Below, piece after piece: positions 7,615 to 16,226 of a DNA stretch of 64,000 nucleotides; position 1 is the first letter of the stretch; the number at the start of each line of letters is the position of its first letter. Source of the DNA: Cryomorphaceae bacterium BACL7 MAG-120322-bin74. Its GTDB lineage: Bacteria > Bacteroidota > Bacteroidia > Flavobacteriales > Schleiferiaceae. A program made the translations under genes and the position numbers. The DNA is taken from NCBI GenBank assembly GCA_001438205.1, contig LICG01000002.1, positions 1-64,000 of the forward strand, given 5' to 3'. Below the pieces are notes generated by a model. That model was not told the DNA's origin. It saw nothing but the letters and a program-made list of their open reading frames with translations, and did not search any database.

Positions 7615-9744
7615 TCATTTTAAAACGGTGAATTGGCCGGTATAAAAGTCCCCTGTAACAAGGTCTTCAACGGCGTAAAAGTAGATGCCTCTTGCCAAAA
7701 TTTGGCTTTGGTCGGTAAGTAGATCCCAGGCGTGTTCACCGCCAGAAAATTGACGGTCGGTTGGGGTTTCACCAGCAAATGTTTGAAACCAACGAATATC
7801 CTCTCCACGCCAGTCTGCATGGTGCTCAAATTGGTCCATGATATCTCCCGCAGGGGAGCTGATGGTTATGCGACAATCGCCCGGAAGATTGGCAAAGATG
7901 AGCTTACGGCTTTCTTCTTGGAAGTTTGAAACACCTTCCCATGCAGCCCCTGCATAATAAGGGTTAGGATACACAAAGGGAGGGTAGTTTTTCATGCTCG
8001 GATTGGCCGGGGTTCCTGCAAAAGCCCGCACATCATTGGCCAAAAAGCTGGACTCTAAGGATTCTAATTGGGTGGCGGGATTCCCTTGGTCAAATGCGGT
8101 GATGGCCACAGCATGTTGCCACCCATTAGGCAAGTTTTCTAAGGCATAGTGGTATTGATAGGCCGTGGTATCTCCAGCAAAATAAAGAGGTTCTGGCAGG
8201 GCAATATCTGCCATCCCAGTTTCATAAAACAATCCGTTGCCCTCAATATCGTATTCTGCAGCACGGACAAAATCTTCAGAAAGATTCTGACTTCCCTGTA
8301 CATCAAAGCCGAGCCGACTGAGGTACACGCGGTAACCTTCAAAATCCCTTTTCTGGGTAATTGGGTCTATGCTTTCTTCTGCATTTCTGGACCAGAATAA
8401 GTCAATGCGGTGATCACCTGGTACAGCGCGCATTCTGGGGGCATCAGGCGGACTAGGGAGAATAAAGCGGGTAATCTTCCCATCACCATCTCGGTCTTCG
8501 CCATCATCTAATATGCCGTTAAAATTGATGTCTTCGCCATTGTAGGCAACCTGGGCCCACTGGGCGTTGCCGATAAAGCGTTCTTTTTGTGCAGCGGTAT
8601 TGGCGGCGTTGGGTTGGCCGTCATCTACTTTTTTGCCCAAAACAAAGGCAAAAGCCAAGGTAATTTCATCACCAGGCGCGAAGGCAGAGAAGGGGCCAAC
8701 ACTAACGAGGTCAGAACGATTTCCACTAGCGTTGAGTAATGCTTGAATGTCCATACCCACCCCGTTTTGACAATCAACGCCTGTGGGATCATTCCAGCAG
8801 GGGTTTTGGTTGAGACCTTCGGTCATCTTCACATACCGCTGGGGATCGGATGTTGGAAAAAAGAACAAGGCTTGACCTGAATTATTGAAGATCCATGCAT
8901 TGTAATGGCCCTTGAAGCCAGGAGAAATGTCGGGATGTTTGAATCCAGTCTTGTCTTCAGCTCCCAAGAATTTCTGACCGATGTAAGAGTTGGTTAGCCC
9001 GACGTCGCCTGTGGCATCATAGCAATAGGCCATGTGCAGGCTGTCCAAGAAACCATTTCCCCCCTGAGAATAAAAGGCCGCTCCACCGGACCCGGCAGGG
9101 GTAGCATTCACATTGCGCACCACGGTGTTTGCCCAAAGGGCAATATGCAAGTCATCATAGGTCTCTGGGCCAACATTTTTAATCGTCATATTGGCGATCA
9201 CAAAAAAGTCTGAAAACCGGTAATTCCAATTATAGGTTTCCATCTCAACCGATACGCCCATGGGATTGGTATGCCCACTGATCGGAATAGAGGTACCGGG
9301 AATTAGCAGATTGGCATCCGTAAAGCTGCTCTTAAAGTCTTGGTGAGAAATAGCCTCTGGTCGAAAATTAGGATTGTCACGCAAAGAAGAAATTTCCTGC
9401 ATACCGCCGAGGGTATTGGTAAATTCAAAACCACCTCGGCCTGGCGCATATCCTTGCGGAGCATCATAGGCAGAAGTGCTCACGCGGACCGTGCCACTTC
9501 CATCTATACCGCCAATCCAGATGCCCGATTCAAAAAGATGTTCTGTGCCCGATCCAGCGGGGTATTCTCCCGATGGATTGCCGCTGCCATCTTTATATCC
9601 TCTGAAGGCATTGCCAAACGTACCCATATTGGTCACAGTCATCCGGACGTTGCTCGCGGTGGTGAGTCGCTCCACAAAGTTCTGCCCAAATGCGGAGAAG
9701 GAGAAAGACGCCAACATGGCCAAGGGGAGAATATAGAAACGCAT
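7615..9744 (-). CDS. Large exported protein with fibronectin-like region and calcium-type Asp loop
   Basis: A 709-residue protein with a signal peptide (about 1-20, ending SAFGQ). The long N-terminal beta-rich part (ESGIWIGGIDGSG, HIALWANTVV) resembles exported proteins found beside PorV-like and TonB genes in Bacteroidota and related phyla. Near residues 408-425, the Asp-rich stretch DINFNGILDDGEDRDGDGKI looks like EF-hand/dockerin-type calcium loops. A fibronectin-like region follows (DHRIDLFWSRN). The C-terminus (VYPNPYYAG, then ARGIYFYAVE) resembles the last strands of a type IX sorting or FlgD-like domain, but it is not a textbook CTD. It overlaps both neighbours by 1-4 bases. I do not recognise an enzymatic function; an adhesive or scaffold role is a guess. 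Confidence 0.65.
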   Translation of the reverse strand: MRFYILPLAMLASFSFSAFGQNFVERLTTASNVRMTVTNMGTFGNAFRGYKDGSGNPSGEYPAGSGTEHLFESGIWIGGIDGSGTVRVSTSAYDAPQGYAPGRGGFEFTNTLGGMQEISSLRDNPNFRPEAISHQDFKSSFTDANLLIPGTSIPISGHTNPMGVSVEMETYNWNYRFSDFFVIANMTIKNVGPETYDDLHIALWANTVVRNVNATPAGSGGAAFYSQGGNGFLDSLHMAYCYDATGDVGLTNSYIGQKFLGAEDKTGFKHPDISPGFKGHYNAWIFNNSGQALFFFPTSDPQRYVKMTEGLNQNPCWNDPTGVDCQNGVGMDIQALLNASGNRSDLVSVGPFSAFAPGDEITLAFAFVLGKKVDDGQPNAANTAAQKERFIGNAQWAQVAYNGEDINFNGILDDGEDRDGDGKITRFILPSPPDAPRMRAVPGDHRIDLFWSRNAEESIDPITQKRDFEGYRVYLSRLGFDVQGSQNLSEDFVRAAEYDIEGNGLFYETGMADIALPEPLYFAGDTTAYQYHYALENLPNGWQHAVAITAFDQGNPATQLESLESSFLANDVRAFAGTPANPSMKNYPPFVYPNPYYAGAAWEGVSNFQEESRKLIFANLPGDCRITISSPAGDIMDQFEHHADWRGEDIRWFQTFAGETPTDRQFSGGEHAWDLLTDQSQILARGIYFYAVEDLVTGDFYTGQFTVLK

Positions 9745-11048
9745 TATGGCAGCTTAACGGTTTTGGCTAAGCGTCCTTCCGGCTGCAAAGAGAACAAGAG
9801 AAGCCCTTGTGAGGGCAATGTGTTGGGCAAGCGAAAACGCAGCGCAGTGATCCGACCCTTGGCAATCGTTCTGCCCAAAAGGTCCGCGACTACCCAAGAC
9901 GCACCCATGGCCAGATGATCCACATCCACTATGTAGCCATCTTGGCGATTGCCTAAAACTTGCAGAGGCAGGGCCGCATGTTCTTCCATCGAAACCTGCA
10001 GGCGCGTGACATCAATGTCGACATAGACAGGCAGGTGGTCACTCATTTCGTATAAAGCTGTGAGGACGTTGGCCGGTACAGCATTATTGGTAGGAGCGTT
10101 AATGGCGGCATTAAAATGAAGACCATCATTACCGACAGGAGTCAACGAGCCCGAAACATAGGTCATTTTTGCGCTGCCATTGACGACATCGTCGCTAAAC
10201 AGGACATGGTCAAAACGATCATCCAAACCGCCCCCCGAAAAACAGCCATTATTGGTTGCTCCATCCCGGGTGCTCTGCGAGTGTAGGTTTCTAAACGTAT
10301 AATTGTTGTTCCAGTTTCCAGGCTGGCTTTCAGGGTCGTAAAAACGAAGGCTAGTAGTCGAATAGTTGAGGAGATTTTGAAAGCCTGCTTCCTGGCTTTT
10401 GGGCATATTTAAGTCTCCTGCCAAAAAATAATTATCGCCCACATTGTGGCTTTGCAAGTAACTCATGATGGCCGCTGTTTCTCTATTGCGGTCCGCAATA
10501 TCACTGGAGGAAGAGCCTGCTTTAAGGTGGACAGCAAATACAGTAAATGTGACTGTGTCAGGGTTGATGGCGAGCAGACTGTCCTTGTAGAAAAAACGTT
10601 TTACGTCTATTCCGCGCACAAGATTTTGGTTGCTTACATCTTTGGTAATCAGATCTTGATAGAGCAGCCCGAGCTTGTTTTGGTCGAAGTAAATGCCATT
10701 GGTCAACGAAGAGCCATTGGAAAAGAAGTCGGTCTTTTCCCACCGGGTCTCTCCATTGATATTGAGGGCATAGGTCAAAATGCGCCCATGCGCTGTCGTA
10801 TTATCCCCATTGATTTCGTTGCATACGAATAGATCGGGCTGTGTATACGTGACAATGGTATGCAGATAGGCTTCCTTACTCACGGCATTGTTGCTGGAGC
10901 TTGGGCAATAACTTGTGAAGTTGCGGTAATTCAGCAAGTTATACGTCATGATTCTTATGCGCTCCGGCGCTTGACCCCAAGCGCTATTCCCTATCAGAAA
11001 GAGAGGGATAGCCAAAAAAAAGGGAGGGAAAATATTGCTGCGTCGCAT
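9744..11048 (-). CDS. Secreted endonuclease/exonuclease/phosphatase (EEP) family protein
   Basis: A 434-residue protein with a signal peptide (about 1-26, ending AWGQ) and the EEP (DNase I-like) signature set in order: IMTYNLLNY (about 33-41), a Glu in LFVCNEINGD (about 78), FAVHLKAGSS (about 172), LAGDLNMPK (about 211) and SDHLPVYVDI (about 336). These supply the Asn, Glu, His, Asp-x-Asn and Asp-His residues for metal-dependent phosphodiester hydrolysis. The last 75 residues are beta-rich (VADLLGRTIAKGRI, LPSQGLLLFSL) and look like a weak type IX sorting domain. Substrates in the family range from DNA and RNA to phosphoinositides; extracellular nucleic acid is the likeliest here given the OB-fold protein two genes on. 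The start codon lies 7 bases after TACCTTTA, a near-consensus promoter element (11056-11063). Confidence 0.82.
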   Translation of the reverse strand: MRRSNIFPPFFLAIPLFLIGNSAWGQAPERIRIMTYNLLNYRNFTSYCPSSSNNAVSKEAYLHTIVTYTQPDLFVCNEINGDNTTAHGRILTYALNINGETRWEKTDFFSNGSSLTNGIYFDQNKLGLLYQDLITKDVSNQNLVRGIDVKRFFYKDSLLAINPDTVTFTVFAVHLKAGSSSSDIADRNRETAAIMSYLQSHNVGDNYFLAGDLNMPKSQEAGFQNLLNYSTTSLRFYDPESQPGNWNNNYTFRNLHSQSTRDGATNNGCFSGGGLDDRFDHVLFSDDVVNGSAKMTYVSGSLTPVGNDGLHFNAAINAPTNNAVPANVLTALYEMSDHLPVYVDIDVTRLQVSMEEHAALPLQVLGNRQDGYIVDVDHLAMGASWVVADLLGRTIAKGRITALRFRLPNTLPSQGLLLFSLQPEGRLAKTVKLP

Positions 11049-11110
11049 AACGAGCTAAAGGTACTTCTTGCTGAACCAACATGGTCATCAAAGCCAACTT
11101 TCTTCCAGCT

Positions 11111-14014
11111 TTATAAAGAGAAAGTTAAGCCGGCGCTTAAGCCCCAACCTGGCGCATAACGGCTGAAGATTTGATCCTGCGCACCAAAGGATTTGTAAAC
11201 GCTTAAAACGTTGTCATTCAATAGGTTCATCGCACGCAGTTTAAGGTCAATCCCCTTTTCTTTGCCCACCTTGGTAGTGAAACTCATGTTGAGACTTTGG
11301 AAGGGCTGCGTATAGACATCTGGAAACAAACCAAGGCCTACAATCTGGAGGGTAGATCCTTTTACATTGTAGTACACGCCAAAATTGGTTTTGCTCTCGG
11401 GATGCGTGTAACTGAATCCTCCGTTCAGCACATAGGGACTTTGCCCAGCCATGGCGCGTGTATTTATGACGGTTTGACCATCGCGCTCGTAACTTTTGCG
11501 CGATTGATATTCCACATCACTCATGGTGATCCTTGAGTCAATCACGGTGATGTTGCCATTGAAGAAAAAGTTCTCCAGAGAGGGGCTAAGTGCGGAGAAG
11601 CTTGCATTCCATTCCATTTCTGCGCCGAACATGGTTCCCTGTCCCACATTTCGTGGTTGAAACTCGGTAGACGTTTGTTGCTCTGCAATGCGCACCATTT
11701 CAATGGGATTACGGAAGCCTTTGTAAAATCCACTGATGGAGAACATCTGGCCAGCGTCCATGAATTTTTCCCAGCGTATATCTACATTGTTGATGCGGGT
11801 TTCAACGAGGTTACCAGACCATGCCGCATATTCAAAGAAGGAACCATTGAAGATGCGGTTGGTGATGGGGTCAATGATTTGGGCAAAGGAGAGTTCTTTG
11901 AAAGACGGGCGTGCAATCGTTCGGGTGGCAGAAAAACGCAAGTTCTGACTTTCGTTCAACGAGTACATCACATTCAAGGATGGAAAAAGGTCCAATGAAT
12001 TGAGCACCACGTCATTGGTTAAATTCTTCCCGTTGGTGTAATCACCACTTGCCCACGACTGATCGCGTCCCGTATGGCGCTGGACAAAGTGCTCTACCCG
12101 AAGACCGACGATGGCTTTTGTGCGCAGATTCAAAGAAAATTCTGTATGAACATAAGCATGGGCCGTGTTACTATTAGAGGCGTACTCATTGGGGTTGGGA
12201 TCATTATTGCCTGATTGGTAATAGACGCGATTGGGGTAATTGGGATAAATGTTTTCAGGATTCAGGACTTGGTTCGGGTCATCGTTGCTCCAATTCTGCT
12301 GTCCAAAAAACTGCATATCAAAAAGCAGGATTTCATAGTGCCGCCATTTGAAAGCATCACCGGCGCCATATTTCAATTTAGCTGCTTCATCAAACAACGT
12401 AAACTTCTTCGTCACATCGTACCGGAATGGCACGTTTACTTCTTGCAAATAGCGCCAGATTCTCGAGGGATTGCCACCGGCCCCAGCCTGAAAAAAGGTA
12501 TCAAGCGTTTGATAGGTAAAGGCCGTTTTGCGAATATCAGGATCGGTGGACAAAGACAGGGTGGGGGATATTCGCCAGTCAATCTCGGTCCCTGTTTCGG
12601 GCTTTACAACCGTGCCATTGATTAAAAGATTGGTCAATGATCGCTGATTGTATTCAAGGTTATTGGAAAAGGCTTTATACCCAGATTGCCCTACTGCACT
12701 AGCATCGTTGTCAATCCAAAATTGTCCCGCACGACTTTCGCCATTTTGCAGGTGCATCAAGGTTGCTCGAACTTTCTTTAAGTTCGTCTTATAGGCAAGG
12801 CCCAAAACGCCCCCAATGAGGGTATTGTGTTCACCCAACTGTCCTTGCTGTACGGTGGCATACCGCATCTCATAGACAGAGGGGTCAAGGTAACGTTGGT
12901 ATTCCCCATAGGTGACATCATCGTAGTAGGTATAGTTGCTCTTATAACTGAGAGAAAAGACATACCCCAGTTTGGGTACCTCTCCTGAAGCCTTCGTCCT
13001 ATTTTTCCACTCCCATTGATTGCCGGCGGAGTATCCTACTTTCATATCCAAGAAGGAGCGCTGACGTGTAGCACCTAAAGTGGGATTGAAGCTTTGAACA
13101 AAACGATTCACCTCCGCATCAGAAAAGAAAATAGGGGTCGGAATACTGCTTTGGCGCGCCAAAGCGGGTAAGCGTCGGGTGCCGTCATCAAAGCCCAGAA
13201 AATCTAGCGAGCCTCCTTCGTAACGCAAGAAGGCTGGATTAAGGTTCATGGTAGGAGTAAAGCTGCTGCTGAACGAAATAGAACCTACCTTCTTGTCAGG
13301 AAATGCTTTGGTTTCAATGTTCAATAAACCGCCTGTAAAGTCAGCTGGTTGGTCCGCTGTAAAGGTTTTGCTAACCACAATGTTGTTCACCAAATCCGTT
13401 GGGAAGATATCCATCTGGATCGTGTTTTTATCAGGATCTAGTCCAGGGATATCCATGCCGTTCAGGGTCGTTTTAGAATAACGATCCCCCAATCCACGGA
13501 TGTACACATATTTCCCCCCCTCTACGGTCACGCCAGTCACCCGTTTCGCCGCCTCAACGGCAGTGCCATCTCCAATTTGGGCTATACGCGCAGAAGAAAT
13601 GCCATCGACCATAGCTGCAGATTTGCGCTTCAGGGTGAGTAAGGCGATTTCCGAATTGCGGTTTACTTCCGCTATAATCGTGACTTCGTCCAGCTTCAGG
13701 TTATCCTCAGGAAGAAGGCCCAATTCACCCACAAGCGTGATTTCACCCGCCGTCACTTTTACCTCGATCAATTTGAGGGTCCTGTAGGTGAAGTAAGCCA
13801 CCTCAATGGCATATGTACCAGGTTGTGCATTTAGGCTAAAATGGCCATCAAGATCTGTCGCGGTATTTCCACTTCCACAATTATTGCAGATGACGGCTGC
13901 GCCGATAATGGTTTCCCCTGTTTCCGCATCCAGCACGGTGCCGCGTACCGTTCCAACTTGAGCAAAAGTGGAAAGCGCAAAGAGGAAAAAACAAAGGGAA
14001 ATGATCGCGCGCAT
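11111..14014 (-). CDS. TonB-dependent receptor with carboxypeptidase-like domain (receptor 2)
   Basis: From the ATG at 14014 this is a 967-residue outer-membrane receptor starting MRAIISLCFFLFALSTFAQ. A longer frame to 14065 would begin inside a terminator hairpin and is rejected. A carboxypeptidase-regulatory-like domain (about 22-105, GTVLDAETGETIIGAAV) precedes the plug. The plug has the strongly conserved stretch GKYVYIRGLGDRYSKTTLNG and GLDPDKNTIQMDIFP, followed by the barrel, which ends WGLSAGLTFSL. This receptor type is distinct from SusC and typically lacks a SusD. It follows a beta-helix lipoprotein gene, from which it is separated by an intrinsic terminator, so it depends on readthrough or its own promoter. 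The ligand is unknown; phosphorus-containing compounds are my inference from the adjacent PhoB-like system. Confidence 0.88.
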   Translation of the reverse strand: MRAIISLCFFLFALSTFAQVGTVRGTVLDAETGETIIGAAVICNNCGSGNTATDLDGHFSLNAQPGTYAIEVAYFTYRTLKLIEVKVTAGEITLVGELGLLPEDNLKLDEVTIIAEVNRNSEIALLTLKRKSAAMVDGISSARIAQIGDGTAVEAAKRVTGVTVEGGKYVYIRGLGDRYSKTTLNGMDIPGLDPDKNTIQMDIFPTDLVNNIVVSKTFTADQPADFTGGLLNIETKAFPDKKVGSISFSSSFTPTMNLNPAFLRYEGGSLDFLGFDDGTRRLPALARQSSIPTPIFFSDAEVNRFVQSFNPTLGATRQRSFLDMKVGYSAGNQWEWKNRTKASGEVPKLGYVFSLSYKSNYTYYDDVTYGEYQRYLDPSVYEMRYATVQQGQLGEHNTLIGGVLGLAYKTNLKKVRATLMHLQNGESRAGQFWIDNDASAVGQSGYKAFSNNLEYNQRSLTNLLINGTVVKPETGTEIDWRISPTLSLSTDPDIRKTAFTYQTLDTFFQAGAGGNPSRIWRYLQEVNVPFRYDVTKKFTLFDEAAKLKYGAGDAFKWRHYEILLFDMQFFGQQNWSNDDPNQVLNPENIYPNYPNRVYYQSGNNDPNPNEYASNSNTAHAYVHTEFSLNLRTKAIVGLRVEHFVQRHTGRDQSWASGDYTNGKNLTNDVVLNSLDLFPSLNVMYSLNESQNLRFSATRTIARPSFKELSFAQIIDPITNRIFNGSFFEYAAWSGNLVETRINNVDIRWEKFMDAGQMFSISGFYKGFRNPIEMVRIAEQQTSTEFQPRNVGQGTMFGAEMEWNASFSALSPSLENFFFNGNITVIDSRITMSDVEYQSRKSYERDGQTVINTRAMAGQSPYVLNGGFSYTHPESKTNFGVYYNVKGSTLQIVGLGLFPDVYTQPFQSLNMSFTTKVGKEKGIDLKLRAMNLLNDNVLSVYKSFGAQDQIFSRYAPGWGLSAGLTFSL

Positions 14015-14048
14015 GGATGAACCTTTTAAGGTGCTGCAAAATTCCAAT

Positions 14049-14080
14049 AAAAAAAATGCCCGCACCTTGGTGCGGGCATT
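14049..14080 (-). terminator. Intrinsic terminator after the beta-helix lipoprotein gene
   Basis: The stem arms are 14055-14064 (aatgcccgca) and 14071-14080, optionally extended by two G-C pairs into the loop. On the minus strand the hairpin is followed by eight T (the A-run at 14049-14056). It lies 31 bases after the lipoprotein stop and 35 bases before the receptor 2 start, so it would reduce receptor transcription relative to the lipoprotein. Confidence 0.9.
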
Positions 14081-14110
14081 GACTTAACCATTTGTTAATG
14101 GTTTAGAAAC

Positions 14111-15295
14111 TTACTGGATAATTCCAGCCTGTGCTGCCCATGTCCAGCTGAAGACAGAGGTATTCGCTTTTGGTGTTGTGCCGGCGGTGATGCCCGGGTG
14201 CGTTCCCCCGTTCTTTAAGAAATTAGACACCGTGTCTACATTCAAAACAATGTCCGCATAGAGGACGCCAGGAGCATCCAAACGGTTAATGATTTGGCCA
14301 GGAAGGATGTCCGTGATATAAATGCTTTCTAGACTCACAAGAGAATTGGCATCCGTGTTGATGAGGTCCTCAGATGTCACGTTGTCATCAGAAGCTTGAA
14401 TGTTGCCATTTTTGATGGTGTGGCTCACTGCATAGGTGCCTTCTGGACCGTCCAATTCAAAGCAGTGTCCTTTGGGTGTGATGATCACAAAGTTGTCCAA
14501 TGTGCCCCCCCACGCTTGGTCGGTATCAAAGCCATCGTCGCCCACATTCCAAGAAACTATATTGGTGATGTTGATCATGCCACCCCATACTTCAATGCCA
14601 TCATCTTGGTTAGACACGATTTCAATGTTTTCAATAGTGGTACCTGAGCCCACTCCGCCTAAAGAAAGTCCGTTAATTTCATTGCCTGCACCAATGTTGG
14701 CACCACCGTGACGGATGGAAATGTACTGTAAGACGCCAGAATTATCCGCGTTGTCGGTACCCCCATATAATCCATTGGGGTCCGATGTGGGAATCCCTTC
14801 AATTTGGACCTCATTCACATCGCCAGATGCATTGGAGGCAGAAATAATGCCTTTTCCTAGGATGATCACGCCACCCCAAAGACCGGTAACTGTTGGATCT
14901 AAATTGGGGCTTTTAAAGTCCCCCGAAGCAACTTGGATGGGGGAGATTTCGTCAGCGATTGTGGTAAATATAATCGGTAAAGAAGGAGTCCCTATAGCCA
15001 TAAGTTTTGCACCTCGTGCAATCAACAATGCGGTGGCATTGGCACCTGTTCCTGCCTCTCCTTTGATGATCGTGCCCGCCTCAATAGTCAAGGTTGTACC
15101 ATTTGTAACGGTGATGCGGCCACCCAATTGGTAGATCGTATCCGCATACCATGTTTGGTTAGAAGTAAGGTTGCTAGACACAATTTTTGTCATGTAATCA
15201 CTCGAAGGCGGATCCACGGGGGGAGTGGATTCACATGCGACCAAGCCCATCAGAATAACGGCGCTCAGGGCGGTAAATTTGTACATTGTAGACAT
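14111..15295 (-). CDS. Beta-helix surface lipoprotein
   Basis: A 394-residue protein with a lipoprotein signal (MGLVAC, Cys21; an alternative Met lies three codons in). The body is a repetitive right-handed beta-helix: GGRITVTNGTTLTIEAGTII (about 58-77), then further rungs with WGGVIILGKG, LQYISIRHGG, IENIEIVSNQDDGIEVWGG and GDDGFDTDQAWGG. Asp-Asp-Gly repeats suggest calcium or ligand binding along the helix. No catalytic set of a pectate lyase is evident. Proteins of this kind are found beside TonB-dependent receptors in Bacteroidota, and here receptor 2 follows. It is the first gene of the minus-strand locus, divergent from the two-component system, with a TAnnTTTG element 30 bases upstream. 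The likely role is as a surface ligand-binding partner of the receptor; this is inferred. Confidence 0.75.
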   Translation of the reverse strand: MSTMYKFTALSAVILMGLVACESTPPVDPPSSDYMTKIVSSNLTSNQTWYADTIYQLGGRITVTNGTTLTIEAGTIIKGEAGTGANATALLIARGAKLMAIGTPSLPIIFTTIADEISPIQVASGDFKSPNLDPTVTGLWGGVIILGKGIISASNASGDVNEVQIEGIPTSDPNGLYGGTDNADNSGVLQYISIRHGGANIGAGNEINGLSLGGVGSGTTIENIEIVSNQDDGIEVWGGMINITNIVSWNVGDDGFDTDQAWGGTLDNFVIITPKGHCFELDGPEGTYAVSHTIKNGNIQASDDNVTSEDLINTDANSLVSLESIYITDILPGQIINRLDAPGVLYADIVLNVDTVSNFLKNGGTHPGITAGTTPKANTSVFSWTWAAQAGIIQ

Positions 15296-15324
15296 TCTTT
15301 GATTGGTATTAATGGATTAGGATG

Positions 15325-15332
15325 CAAACGTA
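15325..15332 (-). promoter_or_regulatory. Bacteroidota -7 promoter element for the beta-helix lipoprotein operon
   Basis: The minus strand reads TACGTTTG, a perfect match to the TAnnTTTG consensus, with the start codon at 15295. No good -33 TTTG lies at the usual distance (the nearest TTTG is 28 bases further up), which would fit an activator-dependent promoter. Confidence 0.55.
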
Positions 15333-15408
15333 CCCGGCCTATGTTAGGACAGGTTTAATTCAAAGTGAAGAAATCGACTTAAACCCAAAGGGGTGTATTT
15401 ATTAATAG

Positions 15409-15471
15409 TTTGCTAACAATGGACCAGTCTTTTGTTAAGCCAAGCCAAAAAACTTGTTATGGATTTGTTAA
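15409..15471. promoter_or_regulatory. Phased octamer direct repeats, candidate PhoB-like operator
   Basis: The octamers TTTGCTAA (15409-15416), TTTGTTAA (15431-15438), CTTGTTAT (15453-15460) and TTTGTTAA (15464-15471) lie in the same orientation, starting 22, 22 and 11 bases apart. Direct half-sites with 11-bp spacing are the geometry of E. coli PHO boxes bound by PhoB dimers. The array sits between the divergent response-regulator gene and the surface operon, ending 27 bases before the plus-strand TACTTTTG element. Use by this regulator is inferred. Confidence 0.55.
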
Positions 15472-15497
15472 AACGGATTCAGTCTGCCGCAAAGCGG

Positions 15498-15505
15498 TAC
15501 TTTTG
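15498..15505 (+). promoter_or_regulatory. Bacteroidota -7 promoter element for the two-component system
   Basis: TACTTTTG matches TAnnTTTG exactly and ends 34 bases before the response-regulator ATG at 15540. A short inverted repeat (ccgc aaa gcgg, 15487-15497) lies just upstream. No clear -33 TTTG is present, so the phased octamers may substitute for it through an activator. Confidence 0.55.
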
Positions 15506-15539
15506 ATTAATTCTTAAACGTTTGAATTAGATAGTTGTC

Positions 15540-16220
15540 ATGAGCAAAATCACCATCCTAGTTGTGGACGATGATCCCGACATCCGTGAGTTCATCTCTT
15601 ACAACCTAGCCAAAGAGGGCTTCCATGTCGAGACAGCTAAAAATGGCGCGGACGGTGTGGCGATGTGTAAAAAACATAAACCAGACTTGGTTTTATTGGA
15701 TGTGATGATGCCTGGAATGGATGGTATGCAGGCCTGTGAGGCCATCCGTGCAACGCCAGAAATAGCGCATACGCTTATTGCCTTTTTAAGCGCACGTGGA
15801 GAAGACTATGCACAAGTTGCAGGATTTGACTCAGGTGCAGACGACTACATCACGAAGCCGATTCGTCCAAAAGTATTGGTCAGCCGCATCAAGGCGTTGC
15901 TCCGCAGAAACGCGAAATCAGAAGAAGTGAAATCATCTATTGTTGTGCGGGGGGATTTGACAATTGACCAAGAAAAATATCAAGTTTGCCAAGCAGACCG
16001 CGTTGTCGAGATGCCACGCAAAGAATTTGAACTATTGCAACTGCTGGCCAGCAAGCCAGGGAAGGTATTCTCGCGAGATTCTATCATGGACCGTGTATGG
16101 GGAACGGAGGTCATCGTAGGCGGTCGTACGATCGATGTGCATATCCGCAAAATCAGAGAAAAAATTGGCGATAATCGCATCAAAACGATCAAGGGTGTTG
16201 GGTATAAGTTTGAAGAATAA
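15540..16220 (+). CDS. OmpR/PhoB-family response regulator
   Basis: A 226-residue regulator. The receiver domain (1-120) has the acidic pocket at 10-12, phospho-acceptor Asp54 (LVLLDVMMPG), Ser84 and Lys106 (DDYITKP). A winged-helix DNA-binding domain (about 130-226) has the typical end GGRTIDVHIRKIREKIGDNR and KGVGYKFEE. The kinase gene follows 6 bases later, so they form a cognate pair. The kinase has no periplasmic sensor domain, which is the usual make-up of PhoB/PhoR-like pairs in Flavobacteria; I therefore favour a phosphate-type regulator, with moderate confidence. The gene is divergent from the surface operon and has phased operator-like repeats upstream, consistent with autoregulation and control of that operon. 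Confidence 0.9.
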   Translation: MSKITILVVDDDPDIREFISYNLAKEGFHVETAKNGADGVAMCKKHKPDLVLLDVMMPGMDGMQACEAIRATPEIAHTLIAFLSARGEDYAQVAGFDSGADDYITKPIRPKVLVSRIKALLRRNAKSEEVKSSIVVRGDLTIDQEKYQVCQADRVVEMPRKEFELLQLLASKPGKVFSRDSIMDRVWGTEVIVGGRTIDVHIRKIREKIGDNRIKTIKGVGYKFEE

Positions 16221-16226
16221 AGGCAC

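Noticed and set aside
15128-15358. A plus-strand open frame crossing the regulatory gap and the start of the beta-helix gene
   Set aside because: It is antisense to the lipoprotein start and covers the promoter elements; its Cys/Arg/His-rich translation has no recognisable domain.
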